In this document: in pieces, positions 1 through 8,511 of the stretch
Layout of the letters: every line of letters starts with the position of its first letter
Numbering within the stretch: the first letter of the stretch is position 1
DNA from: Erwinia_E haradaeae_C
GTDB taxonomy: Bacteria > Pseudomonadota > Gammaproteobacteria > Enterobacterales > Enterobacteriaceae
NCBI RefSeq assembly: GCF_900698995.1
Contig: NZ_LR217735.1
Location: 434,001-498,000 of the forward strand
DNA: 64,000 nucleotides
Direction of reading: 5' to 3'
Made by a program: the position numbers and the translations under genes
Notes under the pieces: model-generated
Seen by the model: only the letters and a program-made list of their open reading frames with translations
Databases searched by the model: none
Told to the model about the DNA's origin: nothing

Positions 1-580
1 TGCTAATGAGGCAGCAGGCGTAGTAGTCGGTAAAATTGGTACATCAACGGTTTCTCCAGAAGAGCTTAATAGAGCAATGGTAAACAGATCTGAGAAGGGT
101 TGTAGAGTAGTAAATGAAGAACAATTGATGATTGCAGTGAATCAAGCTAGGCAATATGGTGAAAAAATAGTAATGACTAATGGTGTTTTTGATATTTTAC
201 ATGCTGGTCATATTTCTTATCTTATTAGTGCAAAAAAGCTAGGCAATCGACTTATTGTTGCAGTTAATAGTGACGCATCAACTAGTCGTCTTAAAGGAAT
301 CTCTCGACCAGTGAATACATTGGTGAATAGAATGAGTGTCTTAAGTGCTCTTGACATGGTAGATTGGGTTATTAGCTTTGAAGAGGATACTCCGCGGAGA
401 ATTATTAAAAGAATATTACCTGATTTTTTAGTTAAAGGGGGGGATTACGAACACAAATTGAAAGATATTGCAGGTAGTCAAGAAGTTTTGGCTAATGGTG
501 GAGATGTACGAATTTTAAATTTAAAAGATGGTATTACTACCAGTAATATTATTAAAAAAATTATTTCACAATCTATATAG
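1..580 (+). CDS. hldE: Bifunctional heptose kinase/adenylyltransferase HldE, 3' part
   Basis: HldE phosphorylates D-glycero-beta-D-manno-heptose-7-phosphate and adenylylates the 1-phosphate to give ADP-heptose for the LPS inner core. The 5' end lies outside the window. The reading frame is open from base 2 and begins with the end of the ribokinase-like domain (AAGVVVGKIGTSTVSPEEL). The cytidylyltransferase-like domain follows, with its nucleotide-binding signature TNGVFDILHAGH (HxGH type) and later LVKGGDY and TSNIIKKI. The ATG at 77 lies inside the conserved linker and is not the start. The C-terminus matches the usual family end, so this half looks intact. Its presence means a heptose-containing LPS core is probably still made, in line with lpxM, lptE and lptM elsewhere in the window. 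Identification is confident. Confidence 0.95.
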   Translation, partial: ANEAAGVVVGKIGTSTVSPEELNRAMVNRSEKGCRVVNEEQLMIAVNQARQYGEKIVMTNGVFDILHAGHISYLISAKKLGNRLIVAVNSDASTSRLKGISRPVNTLVNRMSVLSALDMVDWVISFEEDTPRRIIKRILPDFLVKGGDYEHKLKDIAGSQEVLANGGDVRILNLKDGITTSNIIKKIISQSI

Positions 581-1796
581 ATAGATATAGTGTTGTTTTT
601 AAAAAAATCTCATTAGCTAGAATTTTTCTATAGTCCTAATATATTTTATAGAGTCTTCCTATGTGTGGAGTATATAGATTATATTCGAACAAGTGAAGAT
701 ATTTTTTCTTAATCTATAACAATCAGTTTTGTAGTTACTTAACATGTTTGTACTTATTAGTTACATAAGTTTAACCATAAAAAAGTTTATTAATAAATTG
801 CAGGCATGTATTTTTTAATATTCTAAATATTAAAAAATTTTCCATTAATATGATATGTAGAAATGTTTATTGTTTATATATAGTATCTTAAATGATGATA
901 TACATCATACCGATCTAATTTAAATATTTTTAACTATATATAAGATATGTGTGTTTTAATAATTTATTTCATTGTCTATAATTGATTGATTGATTTATTG
1001 CTTAAATGTACAATAAGGTGTTATATATTCGTATAGAGGTATTAATATGCTCAACATAATTTCGTTTTGTTGAAGATAAAAATATCTGCTGCACATTAAA
1101 TATGTTTATACACAATAAAAAAATTTAAATACTATAATAAGTATTTTAAATGTTAATATATTAATTGTTATATATTTCACAAATCAATCTACATTAAGTA
1201 TTGGCAGAGCGTTTCTTATTTTATTTGTAGAGACCTTATTGAGAACATTAGTTAAATTTTTTATTTGATGAAGCTAAAGTATATATATCATAGTACAATT
1301 AAACAGATTATATTTATAGACAAATAAGAATAAAGTGTATCGATAATAGATATATTCTAAAGTATATATATCTGTAATTTTTTTATCATCTATCATATAT
1401 TCTAAAGAATATATGATTAAAACAGACCGTTTATTAGGCATGTTATTAGATAATAAAATTCAAGCAGCATCAATAATATATATAATATTAGGTGATACAA
1501 ATAAGAATCTATATTCATAACCGTAGAGATGTTATTGAAAAAAACAAAATCTATTTATATTAAATGTATTAAGTAGATTATTCATAAAAATTAATAGATT
1601 AATATTTATTAAATCACTATTAATAGTAGTGTAAAATGTTTGATTTATATAAAATAATAAGAATTATGTATAGTGCTAGAGCTTTAAAAAGATCATTTCA
1701 AAGTTATAGCTACGGCTTCTACTTGAATAATATTCATGATAATACTATTATGTATTATTGAATGCTGAATAATTTTCCTAACATCAGGGTTGTATA
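581..1796. other. Long AT-rich spacer, hldE to prlC
   Basis: This 1.2-kb stretch contains no intact gene. Short A/T runs and stop codons occur in all frames. The only gene-like trace is a weak match to the C-terminus of RlmJ on the minus strand (annotated separately), which is the expected divergent neighbour of prlC in enterics. Confidence 0.6.
1170..1290 (-). pseudogene. rlmJ: Possible remnant of rRNA methyltransferase rlmJ (C-terminus)
   Basis: On the minus strand the codons at about 1226-1188 read N-K-I-R-N-A-L-P-I-L. This lines up with the RlmJ C-terminal stretch M-N-N-V-L-P-W-L, and V-L-N and A-S lie a little upstream, where RlmJ has V-I-N and A-S-G. In enterics rlmJ lies divergently upstream of prlC, which is where this trace lies. 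The match is short and made from memory, so confidence is low. Confidence 0.28.
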
Positions 1797-3857
1797 ATGA
1801 CTAATCCTTTGCTTGATTCTTTTATATTTCCTCCTTTTTGTTCTATTAAAGCCGAACACATAATTCCGGCTATCAAGTGTGCTCTGAGCCAGTGTCGAGA
1901 AGTAGCAAAAAAAATAATAGATCAATGTGGTCCCTATGATTGGGATAATTTAGTACAGCCTTTAATGGAAGCAGATAATTATCTCAGTCGTGTATTTTCT
2001 CCTATTAGCCATTTAAACTTAGTAAAAAATGATCCAGAATTGAGATTAGCTTATGAGCAAGTTTTATGTATGTTATCTGAATACAATTCCTGGGTTGGTC
2101 AAAATGAAGCGCTATATATAGCATATTGTAAACTGAAAGGTAATGCTTTTATCTATCAATCATTAAATATCGCACAAAAAAAATTTATAGATAATACTCT
2201 TCGAGATTTTCAGCTTTCTGGAATAGGTTTATCTAAAGCTCAAAAGAGTCGCTATAAAGAGATTTCTACGCGTTTGTCGGTACTTTCTGCAACTTATAGT
2301 AATAATGTGCTCGATTCTACTATGGGGTGGGAGAAGGTTATCACAGATAAGAATGATCTTACCGGTATACCAGACAGCATCTTAGCGACTATGAAGTTAA
2401 AGGAAAAAACTATAAACCAAAATGGATGGCGTTTAACATTAGATGTAACTAGCTATATACCCGTGATAACTTATTGTGATAATAGAGCCTTACGTGAAGA
2501 GATTTATTATGCTTACTTCACGCGCGCTTCCGATCAAGGCCCAAATGCCGGTAAGTGGGATAATGCATCAATTATGCATGAAACATTAACTTTACGTCAT
2601 GAATTATCAAAAATACTTGGATTTTCTTCTTATGCTGAGAAGTCATTAGTTACAAAGATGGCAGAAAATTCAGATCAGGTTATTCTTTTTCTTAATGATT
2701 TAGCGCAACGCATACATTCAAAAGCAGAAGAAGAATTAGAGCAATTACGCATATTTGCAAAAAAAGAATATAACATTAATGATTTACAACCATGGGATAT
2801 AGTTTTTTTCAGTGAAAAACAAAAACAGAGTCTGTATAATATTTCTGATGAACAATTACGTCCTTATTTTCCAGAGAATTTGGTTCTTAAGGGACTTTTT
2901 AAAATAGTTGAGAATGTCTATGGTATTACGACTATAGAGCGTAATGATGTTGAAGTATATCATGAGGATGTTCGATTTTTTGAATTATTTGATGAAAATC
3001 AAATTATGCGTGGTAGTTTTTTTCTTGACCTGTATGTAAGAGATCATAAATGCAGTGGGGCATGGATGGATGACTGTGTTAGTCGGATGCGTAAATCAGA
3101 TGGTACTTTACAAAAACCAATAGCTTATATAACTTGTAATTTTAATCGTCCATATGATGGGGAAGTGGCACTTTTTACTCATCAGGAAGTAATTACGTTA
3201 TTTCACGAATATGGTCATGGCTTGCATCACATGTTAACTAAAATTGAGACACGTGGTGTGTCTGGTATTCATGGTGTCCCATGGGATGCAGTTGAAATGC
3301 CCAGTCAATTAATGGAAAATTGGTGCTGGCAACCAGAATCTTTAATGTTAATTTCTGGTCATTATAGAACTGGCAAAGCATTACCACAAATATTTTTAAA
3401 TAAATTATTAGCAACAAAAAACTATCAAATAGCATTATTTATACAAAAACAAATAGTGTTTTCTTTATTTGATTTTCATTTGCATTTGCAATGCGGTCAA
3501 GATAAAAGTGTAAAAATTATAGAGTTATTTCGAGATATAAAATATCAGATATCTGGTGTATTGGAACCAAAATGGAGTCGTTTTCCTAATACATTTAATC
3601 ATATCTTTTCTGGGAGCTATGCGGCAGGTTACTATAGTTATTTATGGGCTAATGTTTTAGCGTCAGATGCTTGGTCGCGTTTTGAGACAGAAGGTATTTT
3701 TAATCGCGATACTGGGCAGTCTTTATTAGATAATGTTTTAACACGTGGTGGATCTGAACATCCCATGACTTTGTTTTATCGTTTTCGTGGCCGTCAACCA
3801 ACAATAGATGCAATGTTAAAGCAATATGGAATAACATCTACAAATAGAACAATATAA
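1797..3857 (+). CDS. prlC: Oligopeptidase A (M3 metallopeptidase)
   Basis: PrlC is a cytosolic zinc oligopeptidase that degrades signal-peptide fragments and other short peptides. It belongs to the M3/thimet family. The protein has 686 residues, close to the usual 680. The zinc site FHEYGHGLHH (HExxH-type) sits at about residue 470, and the downstream glutamate region is in DAVEMPSQLMENW. The C-terminal SGSYAAGYYSYLWANVLASD block is present, so the protein looks complete. The start ATG directly precedes T-N-P-L-L, as in enterics. rsmJ follows after 7 bases, the usual prlC-rsmJ pair, and is probably cotranscribed. Confident. Confidence 0.96.
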   Translation: MTNPLLDSFIFPPFCSIKAEHIIPAIKCALSQCREVAKKIIDQCGPYDWDNLVQPLMEADNYLSRVFSPISHLNLVKNDPELRLAYEQVLCMLSEYNSWVGQNEALYIAYCKLKGNAFIYQSLNIAQKKFIDNTLRDFQLSGIGLSKAQKSRYKEISTRLSVLSATYSNNVLDSTMGWEKVITDKNDLTGIPDSILATMKLKEKTINQNGWRLTLDVTSYIPVITYCDNRALREEIYYAYFTRASDQGPNAGKWDNASIMHETLTLRHELSKILGFSSYAEKSLVTKMAENSDQVILFLNDLAQRIHSKAEEELEQLRIFAKKEYNINDLQPWDIVFFSEKQKQSLYNISDEQLRPYFPENLVLKGLFKIVENVYGITTIERNDVEVYHEDVRFFELFDENQIMRGSFFLDLYVRDHKCSGAWMDDCVSRMRKSDGTLQKPIAYITCNFNRPYDGEVALFTHQEVITLFHEYGHGLHHMLTKIETRGVSGIHGVPWDAVEMPSQLMENWCWQPESLMLISGHYRTGKALPQIFLNKLLATKNYQIALFIQKQIVFSLFDFHLHLQCGQDKSVKIIELFRDIKYQISGVLEPKWSRFPNTFNHIFSGSYAAGYYSYLWANVLASDAWSRFETEGIFNRDTGQSLLDNVLTRGGSEHPMTLFYRFRGRQPTIDAMLKQYGITSTNRTI

Positions 3858-3864
3858 GTTATTT

Positions 3865-4617
3865 ATGCGTATTTGCTTATTAGATGAATCAGGTGTAATA
3901 AATAAAAATAATCTATCTGTCTTAGCCGCTCGATGGAATTTAGAGCATGATAATAATACAATAATGGCTTTAGTAATGAAGCCATCTCATCTTGAATTAC
4001 AAAAACGAAATGAACCCTTGCTTGGCGGCATAGTAGTGAATTTTTCCTCTAAAGCGCGATTATATAGACGTAATTTTGGCGGAGGAATTGAAGAGGCCCT
4101 ATCAAAAGCTGTAGGTATAAAGAAAAATTATTATCCAAACATATTAGATGCCACCGCAGGGTTAGCTCGTGATGCTTTTGTATTAGCAGCATGTGGCTGT
4201 CAAGTGCAGATGTTAGAGCGTCATCCAGTGATTTCACTACTATTAGAAGATGGTTTAAGGCGTGGTTATGCTAATTTAGAGATTGGATCATGGTTATGCG
4301 AGCGTTTGATTTTATTAAATTCCTCTAGTTTATTAGTTTCGAGCAAGATTTATCCAAAACCAGATGTGATATACATTGATCCAATGTACCCTAAAAAAAA
4401 GAAAAGTGCTCTAGTAAAAAAAGAAATGCGCATATTGCAATACTTAGTAGGTTTAGATGAAGATGCAGATAAGCTATTAGAACCTGCACGTGCTCTTGCA
4501 AAAAATCGTGTGGTAGTGAAGCGTCCGCATTATGCGCAATCATTAGCAGGAATTATAAGTGATAAGTCTATAAAAACTAAAAAACATCGTTTTGATATTT
4601 ATTTTGCTACTAGTTGA
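3865..4617 (+). CDS. rsmJ: 16S rRNA m2G1516 methyltransferase RsmJ
   Basis: RsmJ methylates N2 of G1516 in 16S rRNA using S-adenosylmethionine. The 250 residues equal the usual length. The SAM-binding segment is LDATAGLARDAFVLA (about residues 92-106), followed by MLERHPV. The catalytic-pocket motif is YIDPMYPKKKKSALVKKEMR. The C-terminus HRFDIYFATS matches the family end. It starts 7 bases after prlC and is very likely cotranscribed with it. No frame damage is seen. Confidence 0.95.
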   Translation: MRICLLDESGVINKNNLSVLAARWNLEHDNNTIMALVMKPSHLELQKRNEPLLGGIVVNFSSKARLYRRNFGGGIEEALSKAVGIKKNYYPNILDATAGLARDAFVLAACGCQVQMLERHPVISLLLEDGLRRGYANLEIGSWLCERLILLNSSSLLVSSKIYPKPDVIYIDPMYPKKKKSALVKKEMRILQYLVGLDEDADKLLEPARALAKNRVVVKRPHYAQSLAGIISDKSIKTKKHRFDIYFATS

Positions 4618-4823
4618 TAGCCAAGTATTCGATAAGTTAAGCGTTATATATTTATTAGCAAACTTATTGTCGAGTATTTTTTTTATTAACGATCAATCTT
4701 TAATTAATGTATCCATATATGTTGATGTATATATATTAACATAATTATCTGATTTTTAAATATCTTAATCTTTGATAGAAAAGATCTTAGTATAATAGCG
4801 TATCTATGGATTTTTGGATAATG

Positions 4824-4872
4824 ATACAAGAAACACATCTTAATCTTATAAATTAAGATGTGTTTCTTGTAT
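4824..4872. repeat. Perfect 21-bp inverted repeat / hairpin
   Basis: The arms 4824-4844 and 4852-4872 are perfectly complementary over 21 bases and enclose a 7-base loop (cttataa). Neither side is followed by a strong T-run, so it is not a classical intrinsic terminator. It is the longest non-AT-only perfect hairpin I found. It could be a stable RNA end, a replication slippage/template-switch product, or a relic of a lost terminator. Confidence 0.9.
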
Positions 4873-5079
4873 AAAATAAAGATATCTGCACAAAGATACA
4901 TTATCGACGGATTTTTGAAAATATATACAATATAATAATTTATTTGATAAGATATGATCAAATCATTAAAAATGTGTTGTCTAATAATATTTCATCTATG
5001 TTCTGTATATTTATTGTATTTAGTTTGTTGATAGTATATATGCAACAATATTAGATATTTTATAAGCAGGAAGGATTTT

Positions 5080-5189
5080 ATTTATAGAGAGCTCTATAGC
5101 TATAGTATGATCGAAGCATTCGTTTAAAATAAAAGCAATCTAGGCAGAGCAATAAATTATTAAATTATGATTTTTTTAGTTTTTCACAT
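5080..5189 (-). pseudogene. rsgA: Possible remnant of ribosome-assembly GTPase rsgA (start)
   Basis: From an ATG at 5189 on the minus strand the codons read M-*-K-T-K-K-I-I-I-*-*. This lines up with the RsgA start M-S-K-N-K-L-S-K-G-Q-Q, with CAA to TAA changes explaining the stops. Further on, R-A-L-Y-K-*-N fits R-S-L-V-T-G-D. rsgA is the divergent neighbour of orn in enterics, at about this distance. Most of the gene would be deleted. Low to moderate confidence. Confidence 0.35.
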
Positions 5190-5317
5190 TTTTCAGAGAC
5201 AGCTACACATGATCTATTTATAGTATTTTAAGCAATAAGTATAATGTTTAAAGAACATATATGCTTTATCTATTTAAGTAATTAACATGCTTTATGAGAG
5301 TACTTATAATTTTGAAT

Positions 5318-5851
5318 ATGAACAATCTAATATGGATTGATCTGGAAATGACTGGTTTAAATCCAGAAAGAGATCGCATTCTTGAAATTGCTATACTTGT
5401 AACAAATTCAGACCTACAAGTTCTTTCTCAAGGACTGGTTTGTGCGATATATCAATCAATGGAAGTTCTTAGCTTAATGGATGAATGGAATATAAAGACG
5501 CATACTGCTAGTGGTTTAATTTCTAGGGTACAGAATAGCCAAGAAAGTGAACGTTCTGCTGAGATTTTAATTTTAAAGTTTTTAAAAACATTGATACCAG
5601 CTAAATGTTCACCTATGTGTGGTAATAGTATAGCTCAAGATCGGCGTTTTTTATTTAAGTATATGCCAGATTTAGAAAATTATTTTCATTATCGTTATCT
5701 GGACGTAAGCACTCTTAAAGAATTAGCACGTCTTTGGAAACCGGAGCTTCTATTAGGATTTAAAAAACAAGGCACGCATCGAGCACTAGATGATATTTAT
5801 GACTCTATTGCAGAATTAGTCTACTATCGACAGAATTTGATACAGCTCTAA
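5318..5851 (+). CDS. orn: Oligoribonuclease
   Basis: Orn is a 3'-5' exoribonuclease (DEDDh family) that finishes RNA decay by hydrolysing di- to pentaribonucleotides. It is essential in E. coli. The motifs are IDLEMTG near the N-terminus, GNSIAQDRRFL in the middle, YRYLDVSTLKEL, and HRALDD near the C-terminus, so all acidic catalytic residues are present. I place the start at 5318 (M-N-N-L-I-W-I-D), which matches the family. An in-frame ATG at 5294 would add eight unconserved residues, and neither start has a strong Shine-Dalgarno. From 5318 the protein has 177 residues, near the usual 181. Confidence 0.94.
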   Translation: MNNLIWIDLEMTGLNPERDRILEIAILVTNSDLQVLSQGLVCAIYQSMEVLSLMDEWNIKTHTASGLISRVQNSQESERSAEILILKFLKTLIPAKCSPMCGNSIAQDRRFLFKYMPDLENYFHYRYLDVSTLKELARLWKPELLLGFKKQGTHRALDDIYDSIAELVYYRQNLIQL

Positions 5852-6378
5852 AGATTTGGATCCTTATAATACTTCTAGTAAACATATCTAATCAGTATTA
5901 GTAGATTTTTTAAATTTTTTTATATGACCTAAAAATTTGATTTTCTTACAGTAGAATACATTTAAATATAAAAACGTTGATGTTTTATAAGTTTCAATAT
6001 AAGAACAGAGATCATTAGATCAAATATTGTAGATAAAATTTAGTATGCAGTATCCTCATAACATAAATCTCAAATAGTTAATTATAATACCATAGAAAAT
6101 TCATTGATAACCATAAATCCTCTTATGGTTATGGAGTATCTAGTAATACCATGATTATAAATAAATTATGTTATAAGATATATCATCTTGATGTTACTAG
6201 ATAAATATTTTTTTGAAATAAATAACAGGCTAAATATTATATATAAATATATCCTTTTTCTCTAGCTTTTGTAAAAATAATCTTATTCTTTTCTAGATTG
6301 AATAAATTTTTACCATATTAAAAAATTTTTCAGTGAGAAAATATTAATATATTTTTATACGTAAAAATAATTACGTGA
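5852..6378. other. AT-rich spacer between convergent orn and sohB
   Basis: About 0.5 kb between two converging genes. I see no gene, tRNA or strong terminator in it. The glycine tRNA genes that follow orn in E. coli are not recognisable here. Confidence 0.6.
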
Positions 6379-7410
6379 TTATTTTCTTAAAAATTTTTCC
6401 AAGATCTGAGTCATGCTATGGTGTATACTATGATTAAAACGGTCTAGAATTCCTTTTTTTTGAGTATAGCAAAGACTTATGATGTTATATTCTGAGATTT
6501 TATCCATGATCCAATTATCGCTAGTAGTAATATGGTCTACTAATCCTTTTTCTAATGCTTGACTACCATACCAGTGCTCTCCAGTTGATACGATATCTAT
6601 ATTTAATTGTGGCCGCATTTGATGTACAAACTGCTTAAATAGTAAGTGTGTTTGATTTAAATCTTCACAGAACTTTTCTCTTCCCTCTGTGCTATTTTCA
6701 CCAAATAACGTTAAAGTACGTTTATGCTCTCCAGCGGTATGGAGCTCCATGTCAATTTTGTTTCTTTTTAAAAGACGGTGAAAATTAGGGATTTGCGCTA
6801 CCACACCAATTGATCCAATTAATGCAAACGGTGCGGCAACGATATAGTTAGCTACACATGCCATCATGTAACCTCCGCTAGTAGCAATTTTGTCTACAGA
6901 AATTGTTAGCGGAATAGATTTTTGTCGTAACCGTTGAAGTTGTGATGCGGCTAAACCATAGCCATGCACTACCCCACCAGGACTTTCAAGACGCAATAAT
7001 ACTTCATCACCTTTCTCAATAACAGATATAATTGCAGAGATTTCTTGTCGTAACGATGATACCTCTTTAGCATTTATACTACCTATAAAATCAAGTATAT
7101 ATAACGTTGGTTTTTTTTTGTTTGTAGAATGTCCTACCTTATTTTTTTGTTTTAGTTCTTTCTGTTTCTTTTTTTCTTTCTTTTTATATTCTTTTTTCCA
7201 TAATTTTTTTTCTAAAGGAAGCATTTTTTCTAAATTTATTCTATCTTGTATTTCAAGATAATATGTATCTAATCGAGTTAATATTAGTTTTCCGGCTCTA
7301 TTATTGCCACGTTTCGTAAGATTAGGAATCATAACTAATAATACTATTAATGTGATCACTATAGTAATAATTTTAGCAAGAAAGAGTCCATAAAAAGAAA
7401 GTAAATCCAC
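6379..7410 (-). CDS. sohB: Inner-membrane peptidase SohB (S49 family)
   Basis: SohB is a membrane-anchored serine peptidase of the signal-peptide-peptidase A (S49) family. Its cellular substrate is poorly defined. One N-terminal hydrophobic segment (about residues 7-29) is followed by a very basic K/E-rich linker and then the peptidase core. The nucleophile motif is VDKIATSGGYMMACV. GSIGVVAQIPNFHRL, TGEHWYG and GLVD follow in family order. At 343 residues it is near the usual 349. The start codon is GTG (complement of 7408-7410), preceded by GAGGCGG about 12 bases upstream. The long lysine tract fits A-rich drift. Confident on family, less on need. Confidence 0.93.
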   Translation of the reverse strand: MDLLSFYGLFLAKIITIVITLIVLLVMIPNLTKRGNNRAGKLILTRLDTYYLEIQDRINLEKMLPLEKKLWKKEYKKKEKKKQKELKQKNKVGHSTNKKKPTLYILDFIGSINAKEVSSLRQEISAIISVIEKGDEVLLRLESPGGVVHGYGLAASQLQRLRQKSIPLTISVDKIATSGGYMMACVANYIVAAPFALIGSIGVVAQIPNFHRLLKRNKIDMELHTAGEHKRTLTLFGENSTEGREKFCEDLNQTHLLFKQFVHQMRPQLNIDIVSTGEHWYGSQALEKGLVDHITTSDNWIMDKISEYNIISLCYTQKKGILDRFNHSIHHSMTQILEKFLRK

Positions 7411-7590
7411 TTGATCCGCCTCAAAATAAGATGTGAAAGATCTATCGAGTTTGTTGTATATTTGATAGTAAGTTTTGTTTTATAGTTTCTGTAAAAGATC
7501 TAAAATATTTTAGATTATAATCACTACATAACATAATAGGTATCTTTATATTTATATTTTTACTTTAAATCTTTATTTAATAGAGATATT

Positions 7591-7615
7591 AATCTATCTA
7601 TTTAATAGATAGATT
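7591..7615. repeat. 12-bp inverted repeat around a single base
   Basis: The arms aatctatctatt and aatagatagatt are perfectly complementary with one central T. They lie upstream of sohB on its coding strand. The repeat is A+T-rich and could be chance in such DNA. No protein-binding site is claimed. Confidence 0.8.
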
Positions 7616-8217
7616 TTGTAGTTATAGATATCTAATCTGTCGCTAGGAAATATTTTGAAATTTTCATAGTTAGGTTTATTTTTTCATATAGATTAATATT
7701 TATCACATTAAATATCAATTATATGACGATAATTTTATTTATAAGTCAACAGGTTTTAAGTTTTGTATTTTATCACGTAAAGAATATGGATGTTAATATA
7801 AAATTAAATAAGAGTATGATTTTTATATACCAATTCTTTTTATTAGATTTTTTTCAAATAATTTATCAACTTATATTAAGTTGATTACATTTTTATTGAT
7901 ATATAATATATATACATGTGTTATGAATGATTCATGGAAATTATCATCTGTATGTTAACAGTTAACATAACTATCTATATGACATAATGAGTTATTATGT
8001 AAACTGATTGTAAAAATTTTTATATATTTTCACGTAGATGTAACAATTAGAGATTGTGTTATAATTTGATCAAAAAATAAAATTTTAAAAGAACTATTAT
8101 ATAAATAACTGTCAGTAGACTATTTGCATAATTACTATTATTGGTAGTAATTTAAGAAGCATTTAAGATTTACTCAGCATTAATTAAGTATGTAAAATGT
8201 TCATTTTGACATCAGAT

Positions 8218-8255
8218 ATGTTGCAGAGATAAAAATATGTTGCAGAGATAAAAAT
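8218..8255. repeat. Perfect 19-bp tandem duplication
   Basis: The unit atgttgcagagataaaaat occurs twice with no spacer (8218-8236 and 8237-8255). The two copies are identical, so the duplication is either recent or an assembly artefact. Further short A-runs follow. Confidence 0.95.
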
Positions 8256-8419
8256 AAATAAAAAGGCACAAAACAGATAGTATAATAAGCCGTTTGTGAT
8301 TTTTATATTAGATTCAGTTCTTATAATAAGATTATTTGCATGATCATTCCAGAAATTTCATATTATATGTAGAATATAAATCATTTACTTCTCTGTGAAA
8401 ATCTTCATTTTATAAAAGA

Positions 8420-8490
8420 AAAATTCTGAATGTTATTAAATTAATAAAGTTCTTATTAATTTAATTAAGTTATTCTAAGAATAATTGATT
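8420..8490 (+). pseudogene. ygiM: Possible remnant of ygiM (htrG) C-terminus
   Basis: In the frame through 8474 the codons read L-I-K-F-L-L-I-*-L-S-Y-S-K-N. This can be laid on the YgiM tail L-L-G-L-V-L-P-H-L-I-P-S-R-K. YgiM precedes cca on the same strand in enterics. The hydrophobic composition makes a chance match easy, so confidence is low. Confidence 0.25.
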
Positions 8491-8511
8491 TTATTTTTTT
8501 GGAGCAGAAGA

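Larger units (their letters stand above)
4618..5317. other. AT-rich spacer rsmJ to orn
   Basis: About 0.7 kb without an intact gene. It holds a perfect 21-bp inverted repeat (4824-4872) and a faint trace of the start of rsgA on the minus strand (about 5189 downward). Both are listed separately. Confidence 0.6.
7411..8511. other. AT-rich spacer between divergent sohB and cca
   Basis: About 1.1 kb without an intact gene. It holds an interrupted palindrome (arms 12 bp, 7591-7615), a perfect 19-bp tandem duplication (8218-8255), and a faint in-frame trace of a YgiM-like C-terminus just before cca. Promoters for both genes must lie here, but none is clear by eye. Confidence 0.55.

Noticed and set aside
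77..580. ATG at 77 as start of a separate small adenylyltransferase
   Set aside because: The same frame is open to the window edge and encodes the end of the HldE kinase domain, so this is the interior of bifunctional HldE.
4704..4961. 85-codon open frame on the minus strand across the 21-bp hairpin
   Set aside because: Composition is almost all I, Y, K, L and F from AT-rich DNA. It has no Shine-Dalgarno or family resemblance, and it runs through the inverted repeat.
5852..6378. tRNA genes after orn, as in E. coli
   Set aside because: No cloverleaf or T-arm consensus (GGTTCGAATCC-like) is visible there. I saw none in any other spacer by eye either, although a covariance-model scan would be decisive.
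7411..8511. Origin of replication in the AT-rich sohB-cca spacer
   Set aside because: No cluster of DnaA boxes (TTATCCACA-like) and no dnaA, gidA or similar neighbours. High A+T is general here.
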